A DNA stretch of 64,000 bases, from NCBI RefSeq assembly GCF_001746415.1, contig NZ_MEHJ01000001.1, positions 7,880,501 through 7,944,500 of the forward strand. Direction: 5' to 3'. This document shows positions 7,823 through 17,490 of the stretch, one piece after another. This stretch comes from Streptomyces agglomeratus (GTDB lineage: Bacteria; Actinomycetota; Actinomycetes; Streptomycetales; Streptomycetaceae). The notes beneath the pieces were generated by a model that was not told where the DNA came from, made no database searches, and saw only the letters and a list, made by a program, of their open reading frames with translations. How positions within the stretch are numbered: position 1 is the stretch's first letter; each line of letters begins with the position of its first letter. The position numbers and the translations under genes were made by a program.

Positions 7823-10755
7823 AGAAGGAACGGGTGCACGATGCCGAGAATTGGCTGGGATGGCCGCCGATCCCACGGCCTCCGGTCCGATTCCACACCA
7901 CTCTCGACGTGGCACGCAGAGCGCTCGCGGACTATGTCAACGGTGATGCGTCCGCCCGGCGTCGCCTTGCGGAGGCATTCGACGAGGTGGTGTCCCGCGA
8001 GTGTTTTCCCGGCAGCCCCCTCCCGTTTCGAGTAGCCCTGCTCACGCGAGCGGGCATAGCGCACAACTGGTGCGGAGTGGGTGAGTCGAGCGACACGGAT
8101 CTGCTGGCGGCCCGCAAACTCCTCATGGAAGGGCTTCGCATCACACCGCTGGGAGGACCGGAGCAGGCATGGCTCGAATACGGCCTCGGCAACACGCTGG
8201 TCAACCTCTTTCAGAGGGCAGGCGGCGAGAATCAGCTCAGCGATGCCTTGGACCACGCCCGGCGCAGCGTCTCCTGCGCCGGAAACGACCAAAGACTGGC
8301 CGCACTGTGCCGGGCCGGACTGGCATCAACTTTGGGAACCCGCTTCCGTGTGCACGGTGACGCGGCGGTACTGGCGGAAGCCGTGAGTCACGCGGAGTGG
8401 TCTGCGACCACCGCCGGCGACACACAGCTGGGCCACCGATTCGCATACATCCTGGCTGAACTGCTGGCGACGAGGTACGACGCGAGCGGAAGCCTCGATG
8501 ACCTCCACCGCGCCATTGAGCTTTTGCGCGGGGCGGGGGAGAGCCGTGACTACATCATGGCGCCGAGGACCGGCAATGCCTTTCGTGGAACCCTGGGGAG
8601 CCTGCTGCGGCGACTGTACCTGCGCACACGGGACGGTGCCGTATTGGACGAAGCGATCCGGGTCCTGAAAGAGGAGGTCGGGGACGACGACTCCAGGGCC
8701 GATCCCGTAAGTCTGAGCCTTCTGGGCAACGCGCTGCTCACGCGCTACCAGAGCTTCGGCGGCAGGGGCGACCTGCTGAGAGCCGTCGATCTGCAGATGA
8801 AGACCCTCAACGCGCGCAGGGCCGGTGACTGGCAGCTCGCATCGGGCCACAACAACGCGGGCAACGCCCTTGCGTCGGCCTGGCGCGAGACCGGTGACGA
8901 CCAGTTCGGGACGGCTGCCGTCGCGCACTACCGCACAGCCCTCGCGCTGACGTCGCAGAACGCTCCCGAAAGGGCCTCTCGCGCCTACAACCTCGGCTCG
9001 ACACTGCAGGCCAGAAGTGTTGTTGCTGGCGGCGATGAACTGATCAAAGAAGCCGTTTCCGCGTACCGGGACGCCGTCGGCCATGGGTTGGACAGCTCCC
9101 CAGAGTGGGCGCTCGCCGCAGCAAGGAGATGGGGCCAGTGGGCCGTTGCGCGTGAGTGCTGGGAAGAGGCATGTGAGGCATACGGCGGCGGCCTGGAGGC
9201 CGGTCGAGGGTTGTTCCGTACCCAGCTTCTCCGGGAGGACAAGGAGACATGGCTCGCCGATTCACAAGGCATGCCCTCGGAGGCCGCATACGCGCTCGTG
9301 CGCACCGGGCGGTGGAAGGAGGCGGTCGAGGTCCTGGAGACTGGCCGGAGCATGCTGCTGTCGGAGGTCCTCGAAGCCGATCGGACCGGACTCCACCAGC
9401 TTGCCGACAGTGACCATGCCGAGCTAGTGGACCGCTACCGCGCCACGACGGCAGCCCTGAACCGAGCCATGCGCGACGGTGCTTCGCCGGTGGCGCTCCG
9501 GCGCCTCCGCGGAGCAGTCGACGGTGCCATCGCGGACATCCGGTTGGTCGAGGGTTTCGAACGGTTCCTTACCCCACCAGACTTCGCCGAAATTTGCCGG
9601 GCCGTACGGCAAGGCGCCATCCTGGTCTATTTGGCGGCTGCTGAACGGGCCGGAGTCGCAGTGACCGTGGATCACACCGGCCGGATTACCGCTGTTGAGC
9701 TGCCCTCCCTGACGACCGCCGCGGTCGAGCGGCGTGTCGGTGTCGTGATGAAAACGCGGCGGAGCCTGGTCCTGCAGGCGGGCGCGTGGAAGGGCGCGCT
9801 CGATGCCGTCACCCGCTGGGCATGGTTAACCATCGTCTCGCCAGTCCTGCCAATCCTCGACGAGGCCGAGGACTTGATCATCGTGCCATCCGGGAAACTG
9901 ACGCTCCTCCCGCTGCACGCCGCCTGGCGGCCACTGCCTGACTTACCAGGCGCACGACACTATCTACTGGACGAACGGACAGTGCGCTACGTCCCCAATG
10001 CGCGGGCACTTGAGTTCACGCAACGGACTGCGGCAGGTACTCACGGCGATCGGGTCCTCGTGGCCGCCGACCCCCAACCGAGTTCAAGGCCGGCTATTGC
10101 GTACACGCGCACGGAGGCCGCCTGGGCACGCCGTTGGTTCGCTCACAGCGAAGTACTACGGGGTGATAAGGCCACGCCTGAAGCCGTAGCCTCGGCCCTC
10201 TCTCGGAACCAGGTTCACCACTTCATCTGCCACGGCCGTTCCGATACGGACAGCCCTTTGGACAGCGCGCTCGTCCTGGCTGACGACCGCGAACTCACTC
10301 TGCGTGCAATTCTGTCCATGCGACTGGGACACCCCGGCGCCGGGGGCGGAGCCCGGCTGACCGTACTCGCGGCGTGCGACACGGACCAGCCTGGCACCCC
10401 GTTGCCTGATGAGGTCGTCTCCTTGCCGACCGGCCTTATCCAGGCAGGTGTGGCCGGAGTCATCGCAGCTCAATGGGCGGTTCGCAGTGAAACGATGAGC
10501 CTTCTGACGGCCCGTTTCTATCAACTGTGGCGGAGCGAGGGACGGGAGCCGGCCCTCGCCTTGCGCCTCGCACAGCGTTGGATGAGGGATACCACCAACG
10601 CAGAAAAGATACGGGACCTGACACCCGCCCTGACGCCGTCAAGAGACGACGAAGACCTCGAAGAGCTAGTGCGCAGCCTGAGACTTCGTGATCCCCATGC
10701 ACGCTCCGCGACGCATCCTGCGGACTGGGCCGCTCTCAGCTTCCACGGTTCTTGA
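7819..10755 (+). CDS. TPR-CHAT domain protein (caspase-like peptidase)
   Basis: 978 residues. The start is the GTG at 7819, with AGGAGG five bases upstream and a GTGA overlap with the preceding gene; a longer in-frame ATG inside that gene is rejected. Roughly residues 30-520 are helical repeats of TPR type (LGNTLVNLFQRAGGENQLSDA, ALLTRYQSFGGRGDLLRAV). The C-terminal third is a CHAT domain with the two catalytic signatures: HFICHG (His805) and LAACDT (Cys853), then GLIQAGVAGVIAAQWAV. CHAT proteins are separase/caspase-related proteases that cleave partners after a sensor is triggered, as in TPR-CHAT with type III-E CRISPR and in CHAT-gasdermin pairs. The substrate here is unknown; neighbours in the operon are the obvious candidates. 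Confidence 0.9.
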   Translation: MKKERVHDAENWLGWPPIPRPPVRFHTTLDVARRALADYVNGDASARRRLAEAFDEVVSRECFPGSPLPFRVALLTRAGIAHNWCGVGESSDTDLLAARKLLMEGLRITPLGGPEQAWLEYGLGNTLVNLFQRAGGENQLSDALDHARRSVSCAGNDQRLAALCRAGLASTLGTRFRVHGDAAVLAEAVSHAEWSATTAGDTQLGHRFAYILAELLATRYDASGSLDDLHRAIELLRGAGESRDYIMAPRTGNAFRGTLGSLLRRLYLRTRDGAVLDEAIRVLKEEVGDDDSRADPVSLSLLGNALLTRYQSFGGRGDLLRAVDLQMKTLNARRAGDWQLASGHNNAGNALASAWRETGDDQFGTAAVAHYRTALALTSQNAPERASRAYNLGSTLQARSVVAGGDELIKEAVSAYRDAVGHGLDSSPEWALAAARRWGQWAVARECWEEACEAYGGGLEAGRGLFRTQLLREDKETWLADSQGMPSEAAYALVRTGRWKEAVEVLETGRSMLLSEVLEADRTGLHQLADSDHAELVDRYRATTAALNRAMRDGASPVALRRLRGAVDGAIADIRLVEGFERFLTPPDFAEICRAVRQGAILVYLAAAERAGVAVTVDHTGRITAVELPSLTTAAVERRVGVVMKTRRSLVLQAGAWKGALDAVTRWAWLTIVSPVLPILDEAEDLIIVPSGKLTLLPLHAAWRPLPDLPGARHYLLDERTVRYVPNARALEFTQRTAAGTHGDRVLVAADPQPSSRPAIAYTRTEAAWARRWFAHSEVLRGDKATPEAVASALSRNQVHHFICHGRSDTDSPLDSALVLADDRELTLRAILSMRLGHPGAGGGARLTVLAACDTDQPGTPLPDEVVSLPTGLIQAGVAGVIAAQWAVRSETMSLLTARFYQLWRSEGREPALALRLAQRWMRDTTNAEKIRDLTPALTPSRDDEDLEELVRSLRLRDPHARSATHPADWAALSFHGS

Positions 10756-10929
10756 CACTCCCACCCGCGAGGGACGGCAGGACGGACCCAGTACTCCAGC
10801 TGCGGTTCGTGTCCGAGCTGGCGGTCGTCGTTGTCCTGGTCTGGAGTGGATGACTGAAGTTGCCGACCGGGCAGATGAGTTGGAGTCGGTGTTCGCGCAG
10901 GTTGCGGGCCGGAGTGCTCGGGCGGATCT
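10756..10929. terminator. Short intergenic region after CHAT gene
   Basis: About 170 bases separate the CHAT stop from the transposase remnant. No strong hairpin with a T-run was seen; the label marks where transcription of the operon is expected to end and is not a defined terminator. Confidence 0.15.
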
Positions 10930-11450
10930 GCGGTGGCGGATGCGGGGGTGGTGGTCTTGGCGGTGTTCTGCTTCTTCTTGCCGGAGACGAACGCCTTGCG
11001 GCCGGCTCGGCCGGCTTGGGGACGGCGGACCTGGGTCTCAGTGCCGTCGATGCGCAGTTCGACGTCTTCGGCCTGGGCGTATGCGAAGACGTCGGCCAGG
11101 GTGCGCAGCCGGATGCCAGGCCGGTCGGGAACGGCGAAGCCCCGGGCGGCGAGCGGCGGGCGGATCTCGTGGATGGCGAGGGTGACGGTGGGGCGGGTCA
11201 CGTCGTACAGCTCGGCCAGTGCCGTGTGCGGCAGCTGCAGACGCAGGTGGACCAGGGTGACCGTGATCCGATCGGTGAAGACCAGCGTGTGGTTCGGCTC
11301 GGTTCCGGCGGCCCGTTTGCGCTCTCCGCCACGCCGCTTGCGCAGCTTTGACTCGCACCGTGCCAGCCAGGGATCGGTCAACTCCGCGATCAAAAGGCCG
11401 AGATGTGCACGATCAAGGCCGCAGAAGGCAGGATTGGGACAAGGCCGCAC
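10930..11450 (-). pseudogene. Transposase N-terminal remnant (HTH_Tnp_4/DDE_Tnp_4 type)
   Basis: From a GTG near 11450 the minus frame gives a helix-turn-helix region (LVHLRLQLPHTALAELYDV, then TRPTVTLAIHEIRPPLAARG) and the start of a DDE catalytic domain (ELRIDGTETQVRRPQAGR, then GRKAFVSGKKKQNT). The catalytic domain stops there. What follows is low-complexity sequence running into the CHAT gene, so about two thirds of the transposase is missing. The family is IS5-like two-domain transposases with the HTH_4 module. No terminal repeats were found. It lies tail to tail with the CHAT operon and probably marks the edge of an old insertion or deletion. Confidence 0.65.
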
Positions 11451-11500
11451 GAGCTCGATATTGCGTCACAACATCAACAACCCGTGCGGTCCACCTCACG

Positions 11501-12034
11501 TCACGATTCGCTGGCGGCCCGAGCGGCGTAGGAGTGGGCGACCAGTTCCTCGACCAAAGCGCTCTTCGCTGCCGAGTAGGCCGCCCTGCCCTCGCTGTCT
11601 GCAGAAAACCGCTGAGCCAGGGACATCTTCAACGCGCTGTAGCGCCGGACTGCATCGGGTCGCTGACGCAGGTAGTCACGGAGTAGGACATGATCAAGGT
11701 AGGGCTTTGAGCCGCGACCACGCCGTACAGATGATGTTCGGGAGCCGCAGGAAGGGCTTGGAAAGCCTGCCGGCCCAAAATCCCCAGATCGCCTTCGTGA
11801 CCGATAACCCCGCGCGGTGAGTCGGGAAATCAACTCGGGCATGACGGCCTCCTCGGACACCACGATGTCGAGGTCGATGATCGGCTTCGCGGCGCACTCC
11901 GGCACAGCCGTACTGCCGACATGCTCGATGGACACAGCAAGATCCGCGACGTGAGGTGTCAGTCGCTGCCGCAGATCCTCGAACCGCTCGGGCCATCAGG
12001 GGTCGTAGTCACTGACCACGATCGTGCGAGTCAT
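11501..12034 (-). pseudogene. GrpB-family protein, inactivated
   Basis: The ATG at 12034 opens MTRTIVVSDYDP and then meets TGA. The same frame continues with WPERFEDLRQRLTPHVADLA and the GrpB core EHVGSTAVP and AAKPIIDLDIVV. Around 11805 the homologous sequence moves to another frame (VIGHEGDLGILGRQAF, then APEHHLYGVVAAQS) and near 11695 it returns (LDHVLLRDYLRQRPDAVRRY). One nonsense change and two compensating frameshifts leave no product. GrpB proteins are nucleotidyltransferase-fold proteins of poorly known role. The ISAzo13 element begins 76 bases upstream of the start codon. Confidence 0.8.
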
Positions 12035-12109
12035 GTCGGCAGTCTCGCAGGATCGCCAGGGCCCATCGAATCCCTCGGAGAGCCCTGGGTATCGCGTACC
12101 AAGTCGTAA

Positions 12110-12131
12110 GGGCTCGCAGAAAATCAACATG
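12110..12131 (+). repeat. ISAzo13-type terminal inverted repeat, left
   Basis: Starts GGGCTCGCAGAAAATCAAC. It pairs with 16015-16036 with two mismatches, and TAA immediately precedes it. Confidence 0.85.
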
Positions 12132-12624
12132 CGTGTTTGATGTTGTCTTGGGGCTCGGTGCCGTAGGCGTCGAGGTAGGCGGCCACGTCGGTGGGGGTGG
12201 TGAATCGTGCGGTGGAGCGGGGGACGTTGCAGCCGTGCTGGTCCAGGAGGGGCTGGGTGTCCTGGATCGTGCGGGTGATGGTCTGCGAGCTGGTTCCGAA
12301 GAGTTCGCCGAGGAGGGCGTGGGTGAAGCACCCGCGCTGGTAGAGGATCGTGGCCAGGACCCGGTCGGGGTCGGTGAACGCCTGCCGGGGGCCGGCGCCG
12401 GGGGCTCGCTGTCGTTCGCGACCGCGTCGGTGGCGGCGCTGTTCCTCTCGCCGGGCACCCTGGAGGGCCGCCAACTCGCTGATGAGGGTGTTCAGTTGTG
12501 AGCGGGCGATGCCGGTGAGTTCCGGGTCGGTGAGGCGGGTGTGCTGCCGGGCGTCCCACAGCCGTGGTTCCGCGCCGTGTGGAGTGCTGGTGGCTGTGGG
12601 CGCGCGCTGGGCATGGTGTGCGTG
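12124..12624 (-). CDS. ISAzo13 transposase, C-terminal exon
   Basis: The 166 codons after the intron encode the extra C-terminal region of Streptomyces ISAzo13 transposases. There is a helical linker, then DPDRVLATILYQRGCFTHAL, LGELFGTSSQTITRTIQDTQ and a terminal NIKHAC before TGA at 12124. It has no start of its own. It begins at a codon boundary (CAC, 12624-12622), exactly in phase with the last codon of the upstream exon (CTC, 14785-14783). Precise removal of 14782-12625 would give one 566-residue transposase. The assignment of this fragment to the same gene rests on family architecture, the shared terminal repeats and the matching phase. Confidence 0.8.
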   Translation of the reverse strand, partial: HAHHAQRAPTATSTPHGAEPRLWDARQHTRLTDPELTGIARSQLNTLISELAALQGARREEQRRHRRGRERQRAPGAGPRQAFTDPDRVLATILYQRGCFTHALLGELFGTSSQTITRTIQDTQPLLDQHGCNVPRSTARFTTPTDVAAYLDAYGTEPQDNIKHAC

Positions 12625-12625
12625 G

Positions 12626-12722
12626 TGAAGTCGGCCCGAAGCGCGGTCTCGTCTTTCGATCGAGCCGTTTCTTCGGGCCGCTTCCCGCACCCGGCGTGCC
12701 ACTCTCATGGCACCGGGCGCTC
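12626..12722 (-). ncRNA. Group II intron domains V and VI
   Basis: Domain V: an 11-12 bp stem closing on an ATGAGAG loop region. Domain VI: a perfect 10-bp stem (CGGCCCGAAG / CTTCGGGCCG) followed by A and CTTCAC. These are the catalytic hairpin and the branch-point helix expected at the intron 3' end. Confidence 0.75.
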
Positions 12723-12754
12723 CACAAGTCCCGCTTTGCTGTCGATGATCGTCC

Positions 12755-14184
12755 TCATGCCGTGGTCGGCCAGGGGGAAGGGATGGCCGCGCCCCGGTAG
12801 CGGTAGCGCGTTGTGCGCACCTTTCCGGGGTCGAACAGCGTCCGTTCCTCTCCAACTGGCCGCCAACCTCCCTCGCAATAGCGGCGGCGGAGGTCCTTCC
12901 AGGTGATCCGGCGGTGCTTGCGGCGCAGCCATTTCATGACCTGGCTCCATGTGTACGAGCTCAGGTATTGGAATGTCGCGCTGGACACGCCGGGTCGGAA
13001 GTAGGCGCACCAGCCCGGCAGCATCCGGTTGAGCTGGATGAGCAGGGTGTCGAGCGGTTGGTTCGTGGCCATCTTCCGGCACGCCGTTTTGACCTTGGCC
13101 ATCACAGCCGCGAGGGCCTTGCGTGAGGGGTAGGTGTAGACGTAGTACCGGCTGGTTCCTCGTTTGCGGTGGCGCTGGATGTGCCACCCGAGGAAGTCCA
13201 GTCCCTCATCGATGTGGGTGATCAGGGTCTTCTCCGGGGATAGGCGCAGGCCCATCGTGGACAAGACCCCTGTGATCTCCTCGCGCAGGGCTGTGGCATC
13301 GCCTTCGGTGCCGTGGACCATCAGGCACCAGTCGTCCGCATACCTGGAAATACGGTAGTTGGGAAGACCTTGACGGCGACGCTGTTCCCGCCCCAGCTTG
13401 CTGCTTCCGGGTCCTCCCGGTCCCTGGGCTACGTACTCGTCCAGGACCGACAGGGCCACGTTGCTGAGCAACGGCGACAAGATCGAACCCTGCGGGGTTC
13501 CGGCGCTGGTTTCTCGCAGCACGCGATCCTCACCGAGGATGCCCGCTTTGAGGAATGCCTTCACCAGGTCAAGAACGCGTTTGTCCCCGATCCGAAGCCG
13601 CACCCGGTCGAGCAAGTCGGGATGCGAAATCTCGTCGAAGCAGGCTTTGATGTCACCTTCCACGATCCACTCATACCCGTGGGACGTGAAGTGGCGGACC
13701 TCGGCCACCGCGTCGTGAGCCCGGTGGTTCGGACGGAACCCGTAGGAGCACGGGAGGAAATCCGCCTCGAAAATCGGCTCCAGCACCAGCTTCAAGGACG
13801 CCTGCACCACCCGGTCGGCGATTGTCGCGATCCCCAGGCGGCGCAGCTTGCCGCCTGTCTTGGGGATCATCCGCTCCCGCACCGGCAGCGGACGGAAACT
13901 ACGATCCTTGATCGAGCCTCGTAGTGCGTCGAGGAACTCCTCAACGCCCGTCTGCTCCGCGATGGACGCCGCTGTGCGGCCGTCCACCCCGGCGGTCTTG
14001 GCACCCTTGTTACCCCGCACCCGATCCCACGCGACCAGCAAGAACGCGGGATCGGCACAGAGGTTGAAGAGGTCATCGACCTGCGATGAGGATCATCACG
14101 GGCCCAACGGTGCAGCTTGGCCTGGATCTCCCGTACCCGGCGCTCCGCCTCATACGTGGCGTGCTCCAGTTCGTCGGTATTCAC
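12755..14184 (-). pseudogene. ltrA: Group II intron reverse transcriptase/maturase, single frameshift
   Basis: The frame from about 14091 down to 12755 covers reverse transcriptase blocks (PKTGGKLRRLGIATIADRVVQ, FLPCSYGFRPNHRAHDAV, TPQGSILSPLLSNV), the catalytic RYADDWCLMVHG and a maturase domain (LPGWCAYFRPG, then RRRYCEGGW). No HNH endonuclease follows. The N-terminal 31 codons (GTG at 14184, NTDELEHATYEAERRVREIQ) are in another frame. They would join HRR to DDLFNLCADPAFLLVAW if one base were restored near 14090. A TTG at 14041 could start a shortened protein lacking the first ~48 residues, which is unlikely to be active. Host splicing would then need a related maturase in trans. Confidence 0.85.
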
Positions 14185-14782
14185 CGATGACCTCCCGGTC
14201 TTCCAGTTCCTCGACTGCTGAGTTGCTGGCCCCCTTCGCCATGTGCGCGCCATTAACGCGCTCGGACTACTACGGGGCCTCCGCCACGTCCTGGCGTCGT
14301 CAGCCGACGACGGGCCTTGCCCTCCACCTGACTGGCTGCCAGACGGGAAGGGCGACACCAGGACGCTTCCCACGTTCACCACCAACCGGTCGACGAGTGA
14401 GCCGCCCAGCTCTACCCCGACAGCATCGCCACGCCTACGCCGCAGGCTTTCAACGTGGCCTCCCCACCGGCACCTTCAAATCGGCTTCGGAGTCGCCACC
14501 CGGAGGTGGCGTGCGCTGCACCCGGCCCGCATCTTCCAGATTGGAGCCGGTGGAACTCTTACGGGGCGTCAGACACTGGTTCCTCTCGTACGGCGTCTCG
14601 TCTTGCTTGCCGGACCCGCGCCGTCTGGAAGTACCGACGCGTCCCGTCGTTGTCAGGGCTGCTCCCACCTCCGCGTGCATCTCCACGCATCGGCTGCCCT
14701 CAGCTTCACCAGCCTGCTGCGACAGGCCGGCGGTAGGGGTCTTTCACCCCTACCCGGTATCAAGTGGCGCCTCGTGGCGCAC

Positions 14783-15982
14783 GAGGGTGTAGTTCCAGTC
14801 GCCGTGGAAGCGGTGGCGGGTCATCGTCAGCGCGTCGACCTGGGCGTCGTCGACTTTCACGCCGGTGGGGTAGGCGCCGGTGTCGAGTTCGGCGCGGACC
14901 TTCAGTCCGGTGCGGGTGGTGGTCGCCGCGATGGACTGCACGATGACTTCATGGCTGGTCAGGGGCCTGCCGCGCCAGTTCATGGAGATGTGGGAGAACA
15001 GCCGGTGCTCAATCCGGTTCCATTTCGATGTGCCCGGCGGTAGGTGACTCACCGTGATCTCAAGGCCAGTCTCGGCGGCTAGAGCGGCGAGTTCGGTCTT
15101 CCATGCCCGGGTGCGGTAGCCGTTGGAGCCCCCGGCGTCGGCGGTGATCAGCAGCCGACGGGCGCGGGGGTAGTCGCCCTGTCCGGCCCCGTGCCACCAG
15201 CGGCGGATCGAGGCGACCGCGAAAGCGGCGGTGTCGTGGTCGGTGCCGACACTGACCCAGCCGGCGTTCGCGGCAATGTCGTAGATGCCGTACGGGATCG
15301 CCTTGCCGGGCCCCTCCCGGTCCAGGAAGTCATGCGTCTTGACCTGCACCGGCTCACCCGTGGGCTGCCATTCACGCCCCGCGTTCTTGTACTGGCCGAC
15401 CAGTTCCTTCTTCTTGCTGTCCACGCTGACCACCGGGTCCCCGGCGCCGATGTGGTCCTTGGCCTGCTCGTTGATGTAGCGGAACTGGGCGTCCCGGTCC
15501 GGGTGCTGCTTGCCTTCGATGGTCTTGGAGTTGGCCTGCAGACTGAAACCCTCCTCCCGCAGCAGGTCACCGACCGTGTCGGCACTGACCTTGTGTCCCT
15601 GGCGGGTCAGCTCGCCGGCCAGGTTCCGGGTCGACTTAGTCGTCCAGCGCAGCGGCGACATCGGGTCTCCGCGCATGTCCGGCTCGACCAGGGCGAGCAG
15701 CGCGGGCCGCAGTCCCGCATCCAGGTCGGCGGCCTTCTTCCGGCCGCCTCCGGGCCGGCGGACCCGCCCCAAAGGCGCCTCGCCCGCCTCCAGCTCATCC
15801 GCCCCCTTGCGGACCGTCGCCTCGCTGGCCCCGGCGGCCCGCGCGACGGCCCGGATCCCGCCGTGCCCCAGGACGCGGGCCTCTCCTCCCATCAGCAGAC
15901 GCTGCTGCCGCTCGTCCAGGTGTGGGAACAACACCCCGAACTTGGCAGTCAGTTGATCTCGAACCTCTTGCGGTATGCCCAT
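14783..15982 (-). CDS. ISAzo13 transposase, N-terminal exon with DDE core
   Basis: 400 codons from ATG 15982 to the intron boundary. An N-terminal HTH region (RAVARAAGASEATVRKGADE) is followed by a DDE domain with the three acidic residues in VVSVDSKKKELVG, LLITADAGGSNGY and SKWNRIEHRLFSHIS. Without splicing, translation runs into the intron and stops after 11 more residues (VRHEAPLDTG), giving a 410-residue protein with the catalytic core but no C-terminal domain. With splicing it joins the exon at 12624-12124 in frame. DDE transposases of this family cut at the element ends recognised here at 12110 and 16036. Confidence 0.88.
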
Positions 15983-16014
15983 ACCACGTCAACGAGCCAC
16001 ATCACCGGAAGCAA

Positions 16015-16036
16015 CACGTTGATTCTCTGCGAGCCC
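16015..16036 (-). repeat. ISAzo13-type terminal inverted repeat, right
   Basis: Reverse complement begins GGGCTCGCAGAGAATCAAC. It is followed by TAA at 16037-16039, matching the left flank. Confidence 0.85.
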
Positions 16037-16048
16037 TAAGCTTGACGT

Positions 16049-17484
16049 TTATCCAGCTCTGCTGCTTGTGATGGTTGTCGTGAGGTCCGGTTGGCCCTGT
16101 TTCCCGACGGTGCGTTCGCGTGCACGGTGCTTGTTCTTCGTGCCGATTGGTCGGCCTGGGCCTGCGGTGCTGGGTTTCGGTGCACCGGCCGGTTGAGGGG
16201 CCTTGCCGTGGAGGCGGCGAAATCCTCGGCGGACCCGTGCAGGGGTGAGACGTCCTTGGCGTGCGGGCCGCTCCCAGGGTCTGCGAAGGTCCTCGGCAAG
16301 GGGCCGGGCCAGGCGGAGTTGGGTGTGGGCGGCGATGACCAGCCAGGTCCAACGGTCAGCGGCGGCCGGCTCGCGGAGTTTGGGAGCCGTCCAGCCCAGC
16401 GTCTGCTTGAACATCCTGAAGGTGTGTTCCAGGTCGAATCTGCGCAGGAACGCCTGCCAGAGCCGGTCCACGTCCCGGCGGTGGCATCGGTGGCCGACCA
16501 CCACAGCCAGATCGGCCGGGGGTGGCGGTCGCCGCGAAGGTGGTCGACCCGCAGACGGATGACGGTGCCTTCGATGATCGGCAACTCTCCGGGATGGTCG
16601 GCCCAGGCCGAGCGCCGGGTCAGCAGTGGATGCAGGCGGTCCCACGCCGTGGCGACGGCCTGCCCGTAGTGAGTGGTGTCGGTCACCGTGGTGATGGACG
16701 GGACCGGCAGGGTGGCCGGGTACTCGAAGGTGAACTCTGCCCCGTGCTTGGGTTTACGCCCGCGCTTGCCCGCCGGCTGGGGCGTAGGCGGAAAGTACAG
16801 GACTCGGTCCGAACGCATCCGGCCCAGTAACTCCACGGGCAGGTCCGCGAGCAGGAAGGCCAGGCGGGTCACGTCGTAGCCGGCATCAAAGACGACGAGG
16901 ACGGGCGGGTCGCCGATCTGCCACTGGCCTGCCACATACAACCGCTGGAACACCTCTCGGACCTGGCCGGCGGTGACGGCGATCGCGTCGTCCCAGGGCC
17001 GCAGCCGGAGCACGTCCAACACGGCCGTCCACGAGGTCCGGCCCGGCTCCACAGCGGCAACGAAGGAGTAGGGCCAACCGGGGATCATCTGGGCCGAGCC
17101 TCTGCCTCGCCCGTATGTGTGGCAGAACATCCGGTCCGGGCTGGTATTCGCGTCCGGCCGCAACCAGTTGCTCACATCGACCGCCAGGACCAGCCGCCCC
17201 GACGCCGTGCGGGGAAGCGGCAGCCCTGCCAGCGTCCTGCGCAGGCGTGCCACATCCAGATCCCCGCAGTTCAGGCCGCCGTACAAGGCGCCATGCCCAC
17301 GCCGGTGCTCAGGCTCCAACGACAGCTCGACCAACGTCCTCACCGGACCATCCGCGCACAGCAGGGCATCACTCAGCTCGAACAGCGCATCGCGCCGCCC
17401 GGTCAGACAGGCATAGAGCTCCGTCCGGAAGCATGACAGTTCGGCAAACGCATCCCGCGGGACGCCGTGTTGCAGCACACTCAT
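16049..17484 (-). pseudogene. IS701-family transposase, frameshifted near the C-terminus
   Basis: From ATG 17484 the frame encodes an IS701-type DDE transposase (RLVLAVDVSNWLRPDA, GDPPVLVVFDAGYDVTRLAF, GRMRSDRVLYFPP). Near 16470 homology moves to another frame, continuing DVDRLWQAFLRRFDLEHTFR, MFKQTLGWTAPKLREP and RPIGTKNKHRARERTVGKQG, with a stop at 16049. A single G missing from a GGGG run explains the shift. In the original frame the protein ends without the catalytic Glu segment (FDLEHTFRMFKQ), so it should be inactive. It abuts the ISAzo13 right end. No terminal repeats were identified. Confidence 0.8.
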
Positions 17485-17490
17485 ATCTAC

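Larger units (their letters stand above)
12625..14782 (-). mobile_element. Group II intron inside ISAzo13 transposase gene
   Basis: The 5' end is GTGCGCC (14782-14776), the usual bacterial group II start, directly after the exon ...TACACCCTC. About 600 bases of structured domain I-III sequence follow, then a reverse transcriptase/maturase frame (domain IV). Next come a domain V-like hairpin at about 12688-12722 (GCCCGGTGCCA with TGGCACGCCGGG) and a domain VI stem (CGGCCCGAAG with CTTCGGGCCG). The intron ends GACTTCAC, with an unpaired A seven positions from the end as branch-point candidate. The 3' boundary could be three bases later, still in phase. EBS-IBS pairing was not established. Confidence 0.85.
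12110..16036 (-). mobile_element. ISAzo13-family insertion sequence carrying a group II intron
   Basis: Both ends are visible. Inverted repeats at 12110-12131 and 16015-16036 match at 20 of 22 positions and begin GGGCTCGCAGA. They are flanked by TAA on both sides (12107-12109 and 16037-16039), read as a 3-bp target duplication. The element holds one transposase gene on the minus strand, split into two exons by a 2158-base group II intron. Without the intron the element would be about 1.77 kb, normal for the family. Confidence 0.85.

Noticed and set aside
12124..12855. An independent 243-residue gene at the left of the ISAzo13 element
   Set aside because: Its first third is intron sequence (domains V-VI); only 12624-12124 is exon.
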